DNA from: Bacteroidales bacterium
GTDB lineage: Bacteria > Bacteroidota > Bacteroidia > Bacteroidales > Rikenellaceae
Length of the DNA stretch: 18,017 nt
Assembly (NCBI GenBank): GCA_949419965.1
Contig: CASPAC010000024.1
Location: 1 to 18,017, forward strand
Direction of reading: 5' to 3'
Shown: positions 1 to 7,643 of the stretch, one piece after another
Position numbering within the stretch: the stretch's first letter is position 1
How the letters are laid out: each line of letters opens with the position of its first letter
The notes under the pieces: model-generated
What the model was told of the DNA's origin: nothing
The model's database searches: none
The model's input: the letters and a program-made list of their open reading frames with translations, nothing else
Program-made: the position numbers and the translations under genes

Positions 1-334
1 CGCGGTCGAGGAACCGCTCGAAATCGGCCATCGTACCGAACTCGGGGTTGATGGCACGGTAGTCGCGGATGGCGTAATAGGAACCCAAGGTACCCTTGCG
101 GCCCTCGACGCCGATGGGATGCACGGGCATGAGCCACACGATGTCGACGCCCAGGTCGCGCAAGGCCGGCAGGCGCTCCTCGGCGGCGGCGAAGGTGCCG
201 GCCGGGGTGAACTGGCGCACGTTAAGCTCGTAGATCACGGCATTGTCGCGCCACGCATCGGAGGCGGACCCGGAGGTGCAGGCGGCCGCAGCGAGAAGCA
301 GGACCCCAAGCAGCAGGTTCAGAAGTCGTTTCAT
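1..334 (-). CDS. GH13 alpha-amylase family lipoprotein, N-terminal part (cut by window edge)
   Basis: This is the start of a glycoside hydrolase family 13 enzyme; 111 codons are visible and the rest lies outside the window. I translated it from the ATG at 334. Residues 1-19 form a lipoprotein signal peptide (MKRLLNLLLG then a leucine/alanine core) with the lipobox cysteine at residue 19. The mature part begins like a typical Bacteroidota alpha-amylase: AVIYELNVRQFTP is the first barrel strand, then LGVDIVWLMPVHPIG, then a GTLGSYYAIRDY segment followed by NPEFGT. These are the standard landmarks ahead of conserved region I, which is not reached. It starts only 4 bases after the stop of the preceding GH13 gene, so it is almost certainly co-transcribed and is the third amylase of the operon. 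The catalytic residues cannot be checked, and exact specificity (alpha-amylase, neopullulanase or cyclomaltodextrinase) is open. Confidence 0.9.
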   Translation of the reverse strand, partial: MKRLLNLLLGVLLLAAAACTSGSASDAWRDNAVIYELNVRQFTPAGTFAAAEERLPALRDLGVDIVWLMPVHPIGVEGRKGTLGSYYAIRDYRAINPEFGTMADFERFLDR

Positions 335-338
335 GGTT

Positions 339-2438
339 TTATTCGGTTTTGGTCAGTATTTCGAATCCGTGGGCCGGGAGCTCTACGACGAGCTCACCCG
401 CGGGCGTGAGGCCGAAACCGGCCCCAAAGTTAGCTTTAAATTTCGTATTTCCGGCAAAAAGGGCGGGAAGAGCCGATGCGACGCGCTGCGGCCGGTCGCC
501 GAAGTTGAGCGCGACGAAGACCCATTCGCCCATGTAGACGCGGGCGAAGAGCCACACGTCGTCGGTGAGGGCCAGCGTGGTCATGTCGCCGTACAGAAGC
601 GGCATCGACGTGCGGCGCAGGTGCGTGAGGGCGCCGGTGAGGCGCCGGACGGTCTGTTCGTCGGGCGTGTAGCCGCCGAAGCGCATCATGCGGCGGTTGT
701 CGGGGTCGTTGCCGCCGGGCTCGCCGTACTCGTCGCCCTGGTAGATGCAGGGGACGCCGGGAAGGGTGCAGTTGAGGGCCTCGACCAGGGCGAGCTTGCG
801 GTAACCCACGGGGTCGCCGACGCCTACTTCACGCGTCCAGCCGGCGAGCTTGTGGTCCTCGTCGGGCGAGAGGGCGCCGCCGGCCAGCGAGACCAGACGC
901 GCCTTGTCGTGGTTGCCCGTGATGTTGCCCATGGTGTGGTGGGCGCCGTAGACCGCGAGCGAACGGTCGACCTCGGCGGCCAGGTCGCGTACGGAACGGC
1001 CGCGCACCGCGACGTCGAGCGCCGTATGGTAGACGTTGAAGTCGAACTGGGCGTCGATCATGCCGCTGCGGACGTAGGAGGAGATCAGCTCGGGCGACCC
1101 GTAGGTCTCGCCGATCTGCCACAGGCTTCGGTCGGGGAAGCGGCGCTTCATCTTGCGGCCGAGCATGCGCCAGTAATTCTCGGGAATGTGCTTGCAGGCG
1201 TCGTGGCGGAAGCCGTCGAGGTCGTATTCGGCGATCCAATACAAGGCCGAATCGGTCATGGGTCCGCACACCTCCTCGCGTTCAAGGTCGAGCGTCGGGA
1301 TGTGCTCGTCGAACCAGGTGGTGAGGCGCTCGTCGTCCCACAATCCGAGGTTCTTGCGGCCGTCGGCAAGGTAGAGGGGCGTCACCCAGTCGGGATGGGC
1401 CTGCAAGACGGGCGACCGGAGGTGGAGATGGTTGGCCACGTAGTCGAGGATGACATTCATGCCGCGGGCATGGGCCGCATCGAGCAACTCGCGGAACTCG
1501 TCGGGCGTGCCGAAACGGTCGTCGAGCTGCGTGGTGTAGACGGGCCAGTAGCCATGGTAACCCGAAAAACGGGTGAAAGGCTCCTTGTTGAGTCCCCAGG
1601 CGTCGCGCGGGTTCTGCGTGACGGGCGAAATCCAGAGCGTCGAGATGCCGAGCGAATCGAAGAAACCGGCCTCGATCCGGTCGGTGATGCCGCGCAGGTC
1701 GCCGCCCTGGTAGTCGACCTGCGGCAGCACGTCGGACCGGCGGAGAGGCGCATCGTTGGCAGGATTGCCGTTGTCGAAACGGTCGATCATCAACGAATAG
1801 AGCACCTGCGCCTGCCGGTCGCGGCGGTTGAGCCGTGCGGCGTCGGAGACGGGCCGCCCCTTATCGAGCGGGAGGAGCAGGTCGTTGAAGCGGGCATCGT
1901 CCGAAACGGCGAAGACCCGCAGCCACGAACGGTCCGGATCGGCGGCATCGGCGGGCAGCAGGACCTCTGCCCCCCTGTCGCTTATGGAGACATACTCGTC
2001 GGGCAGGCGGCAGTTCTGCCACAAAGCCACGACCTGCCGCGGCGCCTGCGAAGTTTTCACCTGTATTCTTGAGCCGTCGCATCCCTCGGAGAAGGCCCAG
2101 GCATCGGACACCCGCTCGCCGCCGAGGGCGACGACGGAGAGACAATGGCCGCCGGTCCATGCCTCGAAAGTGGCGACGAACGGCCCCTCGGGCGCGGTGA
2201 CGACGAATTCGGCCCAGCCGTCGGCAGCCGGCTCGATGCCGAGCTCGGACGAAGTGACCGAATCGGCCCGCTCCCACTGCGGGAGGTAGTCGGTCAGAAA
2301 CAACCGGTTGGCGCCGGGCTGCAACCGGGCCGGCACGATGGGCTCGGCATTGCCGGCGGCAGGCGCATCGGCGAAGCTATGCGAGCGGCAGCCGCCAAAG
2401 GCAGCGGCAGCCAACAGAAAAAGGAAAATCCGTTTCAT
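339..2438 (-). CDS. GH13 alpha-amylase family lipoprotein with an N-terminal extension
   Basis: A 699-residue alpha-glucan hydrolase. The signal peptide ends in FGGC, making Cys17 the likely lipid anchor. Residues about 18-200 form an N-terminal region that I do not recognise; by position it could be a beta-sandwich or carbohydrate-binding module. The GH13 barrel starts near 210 (QVLYSLMIDRFDNGNP) and is complete: region I DYVANH (332-337), region II DGFRHDACKH with nucleophile Asp413, region III QIGE with acid/base Glu444, and region IV TGNHD with Asp511. A beta-sandwich domain C covers about residues 610-699. No acidic cluster follows the lipidated cysteine, unlike the SusE-like protein, so it may face the periplasm and do a SusA-like job on imported oligosaccharides (inference). 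I chose the ATG at 2438 because it gives a proper MKR signal peptide; an in-frame TTG at 2447 adds only three residues. It lies 9 bases after the preceding gene. Confidence 0.93.
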   Translation of the reverse strand: MKRIFLFLLAAAAFGGCRSHSFADAPAAGNAEPIVPARLQPGANRLFLTDYLPQWERADSVTSSELGIEPAADGWAEFVVTAPEGPFVATFEAWTGGHCLSVVALGGERVSDAWAFSEGCDGSRIQVKTSQAPRQVVALWQNCRLPDEYVSISDRGAEVLLPADAADPDRSWLRVFAVSDDARFNDLLLPLDKGRPVSDAARLNRRDRQAQVLYSLMIDRFDNGNPANDAPLRRSDVLPQVDYQGGDLRGITDRIEAGFFDSLGISTLWISPVTQNPRDAWGLNKEPFTRFSGYHGYWPVYTTQLDDRFGTPDEFRELLDAAHARGMNVILDYVANHLHLRSPVLQAHPDWVTPLYLADGRKNLGLWDDERLTTWFDEHIPTLDLEREEVCGPMTDSALYWIAEYDLDGFRHDACKHIPENYWRMLGRKMKRRFPDRSLWQIGETYGSPELISSYVRSGMIDAQFDFNVYHTALDVAVRGRSVRDLAAEVDRSLAVYGAHHTMGNITGNHDKARLVSLAGGALSPDEDHKLAGWTREVGVGDPVGYRKLALVEALNCTLPGVPCIYQGDEYGEPGGNDPDNRRMMRFGGYTPDEQTVRRLTGALTHLRRTSMPLLYGDMTTLALTDDVWLFARVYMGEWVFVALNFGDRPQRVASALPALFAGNTKFKANFGAGFGLTPAGELVVELPAHGFEILTKTE

Positions 2439-2447
2439 GGAGTACAA

Positions 2448-4739
2448 CTATTTCAACAGGAGAACGACCGACGCATAGCCGCCCAGCCGCACCGACGAAG
2501 CGTCGCCGAACGAACCCGAAACGCTGTTGAGCGTGGCGACGGCCTTGTCGACGGCATCGGTGAGCGGAAGGCTGACGGAAGACGACGAAAAATTGTGAAG
2601 CACGAGCATGCGCTGGTCGCCCTCGGTGCGGTACCAGGCGGCGATCTGCCGGTACTGCGTATTGTCGGCGTTGTAGACCGGATGCTCGGTCATAGCACCC
2701 ATGGCCAAGGCGGGATAGGTGTTGCGCAGGGCGCCGAACGTGCGGTAGACGTGCAGGATCGACTCCGCATCGGCCTCCTGCGCCGCAACGTCGGCCACCG
2801 CCTTCATGCCGGCGAAGACTTTCGCAGCGTCGACAGGCTCGGGGGTATGGGTGTCGCCCCACTTCATGGGATGACGGACATACTCGTCGCCGCTCTCCTT
2901 GGTGCCGACGAAACCCAACTCTTCGCCCTGATAAACGTAGGGCGAACCGCACGAAGTGAGGAGCACGGCACCGGCCAGCTTGGCTTTGGCGACGGAGCCC
3001 TTCAACTCCGAAAGGGCGCGGTCTTCGTCGTGGTTGGAGAGCTTGGTGGCCTCGATGAAGTCGGGCCGCACCTTGGCGTAGAGCTCACGGTAAGAGAGGA
3101 TGTCGCGGGCGAAATAACATCCGGTGGAGGTGTTGAGCGCATCGCGGAGCCGCCACCAATAATCGAACTCGAAAAAGGCGGGCAGCCCGAGGTAATAGGG
3201 CGCCACGCGGTCGTGGCTGTCGTACATCTCGCCCACCATGTAGATGTCGCCGTCGGGATGGAGGGTGCGGTAACGGGCGTTGACCTCGTCGTAAAAAGCC
3301 TTCCAGAACCGGGGGTTCTCGTCGGAATAGGCATTGTGATAGACATGCTTGGCGCCGTCGAGACGCAGGCCGTCGATGCCCAGGCCGATCCACTTGGCGG
3401 CCGACTTGCAGACGGCCTTGAAGGCGGGCGACTCGGCGCACGCATCGACCGGACCGTAGTTGAGATCGGCGAACCACGAAGTCCAGAAATGGGAGTGGTA
3501 CATGACCGACGACATGTAGGGCATCAGCACGTCGGCGGGATCGGCCGAAGCCGTGTTGGCGACGAGCGTCATAGGCTCGCCCCACGCGATCGTATTGCTG
3601 CCGGCGGCGGCGCCGAACTTGGTGCCGGCGGTCCAGGCCGTGGCGGAGGTGCGGATGAGGAAGCCCCACGACGAATCGAATGCGAGAGACAAGGTATAGA
3701 GGCCGCTGCCGGCATCGTAGAACTCGACGCACCGGCCCGGGTCGCCGAGAAAGAGATATTTGCCGCTCGACGGCGTGCCGGAATTCTCGACGGCGCCGAC
3801 CTGCTCGACCGTGACGGTCTTCCGGTTCCAGTCGAGCGTGAACTTCACGTTGGGCGTCGCGTCGCCCCCGCAGACGGCCGTAAACCACTGGCCGGCATCG
3901 TAACCGGCGGCGCCCTCGGAAGCAATCGTCGGAATCTTGCCGTCCCGGATGTCCTGCCGGGGGTTGTCGGAGAAGACGTAATAGTCGCGGCAGGGGCTGT
4001 CGGGATTGCGCACGGCATCGAGGAACCACGGATGCTGCTTGCCGGTATGGTTGATGACGTAGTCCATGTAGATCCTGATGCCGCGGGCGTGGGCAGCGTC
4101 GATCAACGCCTTGAAGTCGGCCTCGGTACCGAAACGCGGATCGAGAGCCTCGTAGTCCTCGACGTCGTAGCCGTGGTAGGAAGCAGCGGGATGGGCAGGC
4201 GAGAGCCACAGGGCGCCGACACCCATGGCATCGAGGTAATCGAGCTTGTCGGCGATGCCGCGGAAGTCGCCCACGCCGTCGCCGTCGGAATCGGCGAAGG
4301 CGTAGATCAGAATCTGGTAAGTGATGTCGGCGCGTTTGCGGCCGTCCCACGGCTCGGGATCGACGGCGAGCTGATCGGCGGCCATGTCCGACTGAACGAC
4401 GGAGACGACGACCGGCTCGGCGCCCTCGGCGCTGAGGGTGAGCTGGGTGGAGCGCGGAGCGCCCGAGGCGTTGGCGGCGACGGAGACCCGCACGCTGCGG
4501 TCGCCCGAGCCCGACGACACGTCGGTCTGGCACCAGGCATCGGCGGCGGCGATCATCCATTTAGAGGCGGTGGATTTCACTTCGAGCGACTGCACGTCGC
4601 TGTCGGCGAAGAACTCCAGGCCGGCGGGCGAAGCCGAGAGGACGACGGAGCCGCCGTCGGAACCCGCCGGGTCGCTGCTGCAAGCGCCGGCGAAGCCGAG
4701 CAGGCAGAGCACGAGCAAAAAGGCGAAGAAACGTTTCAT
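2448..4739 (-). CDS. susG: SusG-like surface alpha-amylase: BACON domain plus GH13 with CBM58-like insertion
   Basis: A 763-residue lipoprotein amylase that should cut starch at the cell surface. The signal peptide ends in FAGAC (Cys20). Residues about 33-116 read as a BACON domain, with a typical end in VVVSVVQS. The GH13 barrel begins near 138 (ITYQILIYAFADSDGDGVGD, including a likely calcium loop). Active-site residues are all present: region I DYVINH (226-231), region II GLRLDGAKH with nucleophile Asp461, region III VGEM with acid/base Glu504, and region IV LSNHDED with Asp571. Domain B carries an extra beta-rich stretch at about 283-395, between regions I and II, where Bacteroides SusG carries its CBM58 starch-binding module. 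The start at 4739 gives the lipoprotein signal; an in-frame upstream extension lacks one. It is separated from the SusE-like gene by 148 bases of hairpin-rich DNA. Family assignment is very secure; SusG orthology is probable. Confidence 0.93.
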   Translation of the reverse strand: MKRFFAFLLVLCLLGFAGACSSDPAGSDGGSVVLSASPAGLEFFADSDVQSLEVKSTASKWMIAAADAWCQTDVSSGSGDRSVRVSVAANASGAPRSTQLTLSAEGAEPVVVSVVQSDMAADQLAVDPEPWDGRKRADITYQILIYAFADSDGDGVGDFRGIADKLDYLDAMGVGALWLSPAHPAASYHGYDVEDYEALDPRFGTEADFKALIDAAHARGIRIYMDYVINHTGKQHPWFLDAVRNPDSPCRDYYVFSDNPRQDIRDGKIPTIASEGAAGYDAGQWFTAVCGGDATPNVKFTLDWNRKTVTVEQVGAVENSGTPSSGKYLFLGDPGRCVEFYDAGSGLYTLSLAFDSSWGFLIRTSATAWTAGTKFGAAAGSNTIAWGEPMTLVANTASADPADVLMPYMSSVMYHSHFWTSWFADLNYGPVDACAESPAFKAVCKSAAKWIGLGIDGLRLDGAKHVYHNAYSDENPRFWKAFYDEVNARYRTLHPDGDIYMVGEMYDSHDRVAPYYLGLPAFFEFDYWWRLRDALNTSTGCYFARDILSYRELYAKVRPDFIEATKLSNHDEDRALSELKGSVAKAKLAGAVLLTSCGSPYVYQGEELGFVGTKESGDEYVRHPMKWGDTHTPEPVDAAKVFAGMKAVADVAAQEADAESILHVYRTFGALRNTYPALAMGAMTEHPVYNADNTQYRQIAAWYRTEGDQRMLVLHNFSSSSVSLPLTDAVDKAVATLNSVSGSFGDASSVRLGGYASVVLLLK

Positions 4740-4771
4740 GTTTTTGGACGAATAGCGGTTGGAGGTCGGAA

Positions 4772-4811
4772 GAGGAGCGGGCCGCACCCGGATGGGAACG
4801 GCCCGCTCCTC
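4772..4811 (-). other. GC-rich hairpin in the gap between the SusE-like and SusG-like genes
   Basis: Perfect 13-bp inverted repeat, arms 4772-4784 (gaggagcgggccg) and 4799-4811, loop 14 bases. A further CCC/GGG pairing (4787-4789 with 4794-4796) can close the loop. No U-tract follows on the minus strand, so it is not a standard intrinsic terminator. It may protect mRNA ends, mark a processing site, or attenuate transcription into the amylase genes. Confidence 0.6.
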
Positions 4812-4819
4812 CGCAGCGA

Positions 4820-4845
4820 CCGGAGGGTCGGTCAAAACCCTCCGG
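4820..4845 (-). other. Second hairpin in the same intergenic gap
   Basis: Perfect 9-bp inverted repeat: arms 4820-4828 (ccggagggt) and 4837-4845 (accctccgg), loop of 8 bases. It lies between the stop of the SusE-like gene (4888) and the larger hairpin at 4772-4811. No U-tract follows. Confidence 0.55.
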
Positions 4846-4854
4846 CCTGTATGG

Positions 4855-4876
4855 CGACGGCGCGAAGCGGCCGTCG
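4855..4876 (-). other. Third hairpin, 11 bases after the SusE-like stop codon
   Basis: Perfect 7-bp inverted repeat: arms 4855-4861 (cgacggc) and 4870-4876 (gccgtcg), loop of 8 bases. With the two hairpins downstream it fills most of the 148-base gap. A 7-bp stem in GC-rich DNA could arise by chance; the close series of three makes it more notable. Confidence 0.4.
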
Positions 4877-4887
4877 GAAGATGCTCG

Positions 4888-5988
4888 TTACTCGGTCGGC
4901 TCGGGCTGGCCGTACATCTTCTCGTTGAAGACGATTTCCGACTTGTTCAGGTCGAGATAGACGCGGTAGTTGCCGGCCTTGACGGCGATGTTGCCACCAC
5001 CCTGAGCACAATCGGCACCCCAGTTGAGACCCCAGGCCGCATCGGCGCGGAACTTCATTTCGGTATCCGCAGGCGCTTCGATGTCGGCGTAGAAACGCAC
5101 CTTGACGGGGTTGTACTCCATGACGATGTCGTTATTCCAATCGTCATTGAGACCGATGATGCCGATCTGGTCGGCACCCCACTGCTGGGTGAACTTGAGC
5201 GTCGACTTGTTGAACGAGAAGGAGTAGAAACGCTTGGAGTAAGCTGCGATGTTGCCGCTGCCGCCGCTGTCGATCAACGTTATCTCCTTGGCCTCGGCAT
5301 CCGGAGCGGCGGCCCCGCCGTCGGTACCCCAGTTGCCGTTGTTCCAGTCGGCCGCCCCCGTGAGCTTGAATCCGCTGGCGGCCTTGGCACCGAAGTCGAC
5401 GACACCGGTGAAGACGCCTTTCTTGTCGTAGTCGTAGAGGAATTGCGAATTTGCGAAATCCCAGCCGCAATAATCGCCGATGATCCACACGTGGTTGTAG
5501 AGGTCGACGTCGAGCACTTCGGCGTTATAGGGCGTGAAGAGAGCGCTGATGATGTTGGAGAGGCTCTCCGTACCCTCGACGGCGGCGCCCTTGCTGTCGA
5601 TCATCGAGAACCCGATCTGCAGGTAGACCGCAGTCTCCGTGCCGGGCTCGCCGCCGGCATTGATCAGAGCGGCGTTGAGGTCCTTGGCCGTGGCGGTCAA
5701 CACCTCGGGACCGGCCGAAACGGCCACCGGCTGGCGGTCCTCCATGGTCTCCGAAAGCGCCGCATAAAGCGTACAGGCGGTAGCGGCCTGCCAGCCGAAA
5801 TCGGGCTGCGTATAGGCCACCGTCACGGCAGGGCCGTCGACGGCGAGGGCTCCGGCACCCGTCACCTCGCCCGCCACGGGCGCCACGATGCTGCCGGGAA
5901 TGTACTGCGCATCGATATGATCCTGTTCGCACGCGGTCAGCGCAAGACCGGCCCATGCGAAGAGTGCTATGCTCAATAATTTTTTCAT
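4888..5988 (-). CDS. susE: SusE/SusF-family starch-binding outer-membrane lipoprotein
   Basis: A 366-residue non-catalytic starch-binding lipoprotein. The signal peptide ends in LTAC (Cys20) and is followed by EQDHID, an acidic stretch of the kind that sends Bacteroidota lipoproteins to the cell surface. Residues about 30-155 form an N-terminal SusE-type domain (aromatic and beta-rich, ending LSNIISALFTPYNAEV). Two tandem SusE/F-type carbohydrate-binding modules follow: about 165-268, opening with HVWIIGDYCGWD, and about 272-357, opening with QIGIIGLNDDWNND and ending in YRVYLDLNKSEIVF. The tryptophans and the W-G-x-N-W-G motif (319-324) fit starch-binding surfaces. Bacteroides thetaiotaomicron SusE also has two such modules and SusF three, so this is nearer SusE in module count. 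It starts 38 bases after susD, and no separate SusF gene is present. Family is secure; SusE versus SusF naming is by module count only. Confidence 0.88.
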   Translation of the reverse strand: MKKLLSIALFAWAGLALTACEQDHIDAQYIPGSIVAPVAGEVTGAGALAVDGPAVTVAYTQPDFGWQAATACTLYAALSETMEDRQPVAVSAGPEVLTATAKDLNAALINAGGEPGTETAVYLQIGFSMIDSKGAAVEGTESLSNIISALFTPYNAEVLDVDLYNHVWIIGDYCGWDFANSQFLYDYDKKGVFTGVVDFGAKAASGFKLTGAADWNNGNWGTDGGAAAPDAEAKEITLIDSGGSGNIAAYSKRFYSFSFNKSTLKFTQQWGADQIGIIGLNDDWNNDIVMEYNPVKVRFYADIEAPADTEMKFRADAAWGLNWGADCAQGGGNIAVKAGNYRVYLDLNKSEIVFNEKMYGQPEPTE

Positions 5989-6026
5989 TGTAGTCGATTG
6001 TTAGGTTTGGTAAATGCGGAAAAGGA

Positions 6027-7619
6027 TCAGTAACCCGGATTCTGCGTCAGCTTGCCGCTGGCGTTGATGTCGGCGGGAACCAGCGGCATCAGATTGCGGT
6101 GATCCTCGACGGCGCGGCCCTCCTTGACGGCGCCCTTCCACTGCCAGCAGTAGTCGCCCGTGGTGAACTGGCCGAAGCGGATGAGGTCCTGGCGGCGCGT
6201 GCACTCCCAGTAGAGCTCGCGGGCGCGCTCGTCCAGCACGTCCTGCAACGAATAGGCATCCAGCGGGTCGAGACCGGCGCGTACGCGTACATCGTTAAGT
6301 GCGTTCAGACCATCGGCCTCAGCAGCACCGCCGCGCTTGGCGCACTCGGCCAGCATCAGATAAGCATCGGCCGAACGGAACATGGGGAAGTCGGTGTCGA
6401 CGAACGTACCGTCCTGACCGGGCGTGCCGTCATGGTTGAGATTTTTGAATTTCAAAGACTTGTAACCGCCTTCGCCCTCGGAGGGATCGTACGAGGAAAC
6501 GTTGTCGACGCTCATGCCGTACTTGGTGTAGAACATGGCGCGGGCGTCCTTGGCCTGGTCGAACTTCTCGGAGAAATCCTTGGTGAGCGACAGGCCGCCC
6601 CAGCCCGAGGCGGAAAGGCCAACGGTGGACATGTCGAAACCCGAAGCGGGCAAAGCGGCCGAGATGATGAAGTTGGTGCAACCGTACGAACGCACGTTGA
6701 TGCCGTCCTGCGGAACGACGAAGATGATTTCATCGCCGTTGTGGGTTACATTGTTGGTCCAAAGGTGATTGTCGGCCATGAAGAGCTCGGCATACTTGGC
6801 ATGCAGCGGATAATCAGCCATAATCTCCTTGCAAAGCGCAGCGCACTCGGCATAGTGGCTGCCGCAGCCCCACACCTCGGCGTTGAGGTAGACCTTGGCC
6901 AGAATCATGCGCACCATGCCCTTGTCACCGCGGCCATAGACATTCTGACCGGCCTCGGCCAGGTCGGAGCCGTCCAGCAACTCGGAGCACTCCTTGACGA
7001 GCCAGGCATAGAGGTCGGCGCGCGAAATCTGCGCGGGGCCCTCGGCGCCCACGAGGTTGCCCTCGGTGGAGAAAGGCACGTTGCCGAAGATGTCGATGGC
7101 GTGATAGTAACTCAGCGCACGCAGCGCACGGGCCTCGGCCACGAACTCGGCACGCTTGGGAAACTCGGAAGCGGCGAGCGCGGCGCTGTTGGCGCGGCGG
7201 ATGAACTCGTTGCAGAGACTGATCTGGTAGAATACACGGTAATACATCGAAGTGATGAACTGGTTGGTAGTGGTCCAGTTCATGTTGTGGATGTCCTGCA
7301 TGCCGGTATCGCCCCAGCAGCAGGTAGCCTCATCGGTGGTGAGCACCTGCATGTTGAACAACGCACGGACATACTGTCCGAAGCCGCCGTCGACGCCCGA
7401 GATGTCGGGGTCGCCGTTGGGACCGTGCGACGAACTGACGGCCAGACCCTGGTAGCACTTGGCCAGCAGCGACTCGTAAGCATCCTGCGAATCGAGCACC
7501 TCCTCCGGAAGCTGGATGTTCTCGTCGATGGGCGTAGTATCCAGATCGCCGACGCACGAACCCAATCCTATCGAGAAGGCGGCCGCGGCGGTCATCAACA
7601 ACACTTTATAGCTTTTCAT
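6027..7619 (-). CDS. susD: SusD-like starch-binding outer-membrane lipoprotein
   Basis: A 530-residue SusD/RagB-family lipoprotein that forms the lid over the SusC channel and captures maltooligosaccharides. The signal peptide ends in GLGSC (Cys22). The helical TPR-like body includes ARALRALSYYHAIDIFGNVP (163-182), FRSADAYLMLAECAKRGG (414-431) and the C-terminal DLIRFGQFTTGDYCWQWKG (478-496), ending in NPGY as many family members do. From memory of B. thetaiotaomicron SusD, its starch-contact residues Arg81, Trp98, Tyr296 and Trp320 line up here with Arg85, Trp102, Tyr312 and Trp340, and the YAELFMADN stretch (276-284) is shared. This points to starch rather than another glycan. It starts 24 bases after susC. 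Length is close to the 551 residues of the reference protein. Confidence 0.95.
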   Translation of the reverse strand: MKSYKVLLMTAAAAFSIGLGSCVGDLDTTPIDENIQLPEEVLDSQDAYESLLAKCYQGLAVSSSHGPNGDPDISGVDGGFGQYVRALFNMQVLTTDEATCCWGDTGMQDIHNMNWTTTNQFITSMYYRVFYQISLCNEFIRRANSAALAASEFPKRAEFVAEARALRALSYYHAIDIFGNVPFSTEGNLVGAEGPAQISRADLYAWLVKECSELLDGSDLAEAGQNVYGRGDKGMVRMILAKVYLNAEVWGCGSHYAECAALCKEIMADYPLHAKYAELFMADNHLWTNNVTHNGDEIIFVVPQDGINVRSYGCTNFIISAALPASGFDMSTVGLSASGWGGLSLTKDFSEKFDQAKDARAMFYTKYGMSVDNVSSYDPSEGEGGYKSLKFKNLNHDGTPGQDGTFVDTDFPMFRSADAYLMLAECAKRGGAAEADGLNALNDVRVRAGLDPLDAYSLQDVLDERARELYWECTRRQDLIRFGQFTTGDYCWQWKGAVKEGRAVEDHRNLMPLVPADINASGKLTQNPGY

Positions 7620-7643
7620 AACTAAGATTCGTTTTAGGGTGGA

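Noticed and set aside
4740..4835. 32-residue N-terminal extension of the SusG-like protein
   Set aside because: It is arginine/proline-rich, would bury the lipoprotein signal peptide inside the protein and runs through the intergenic hairpin. The ATG at 4739 is preferred.
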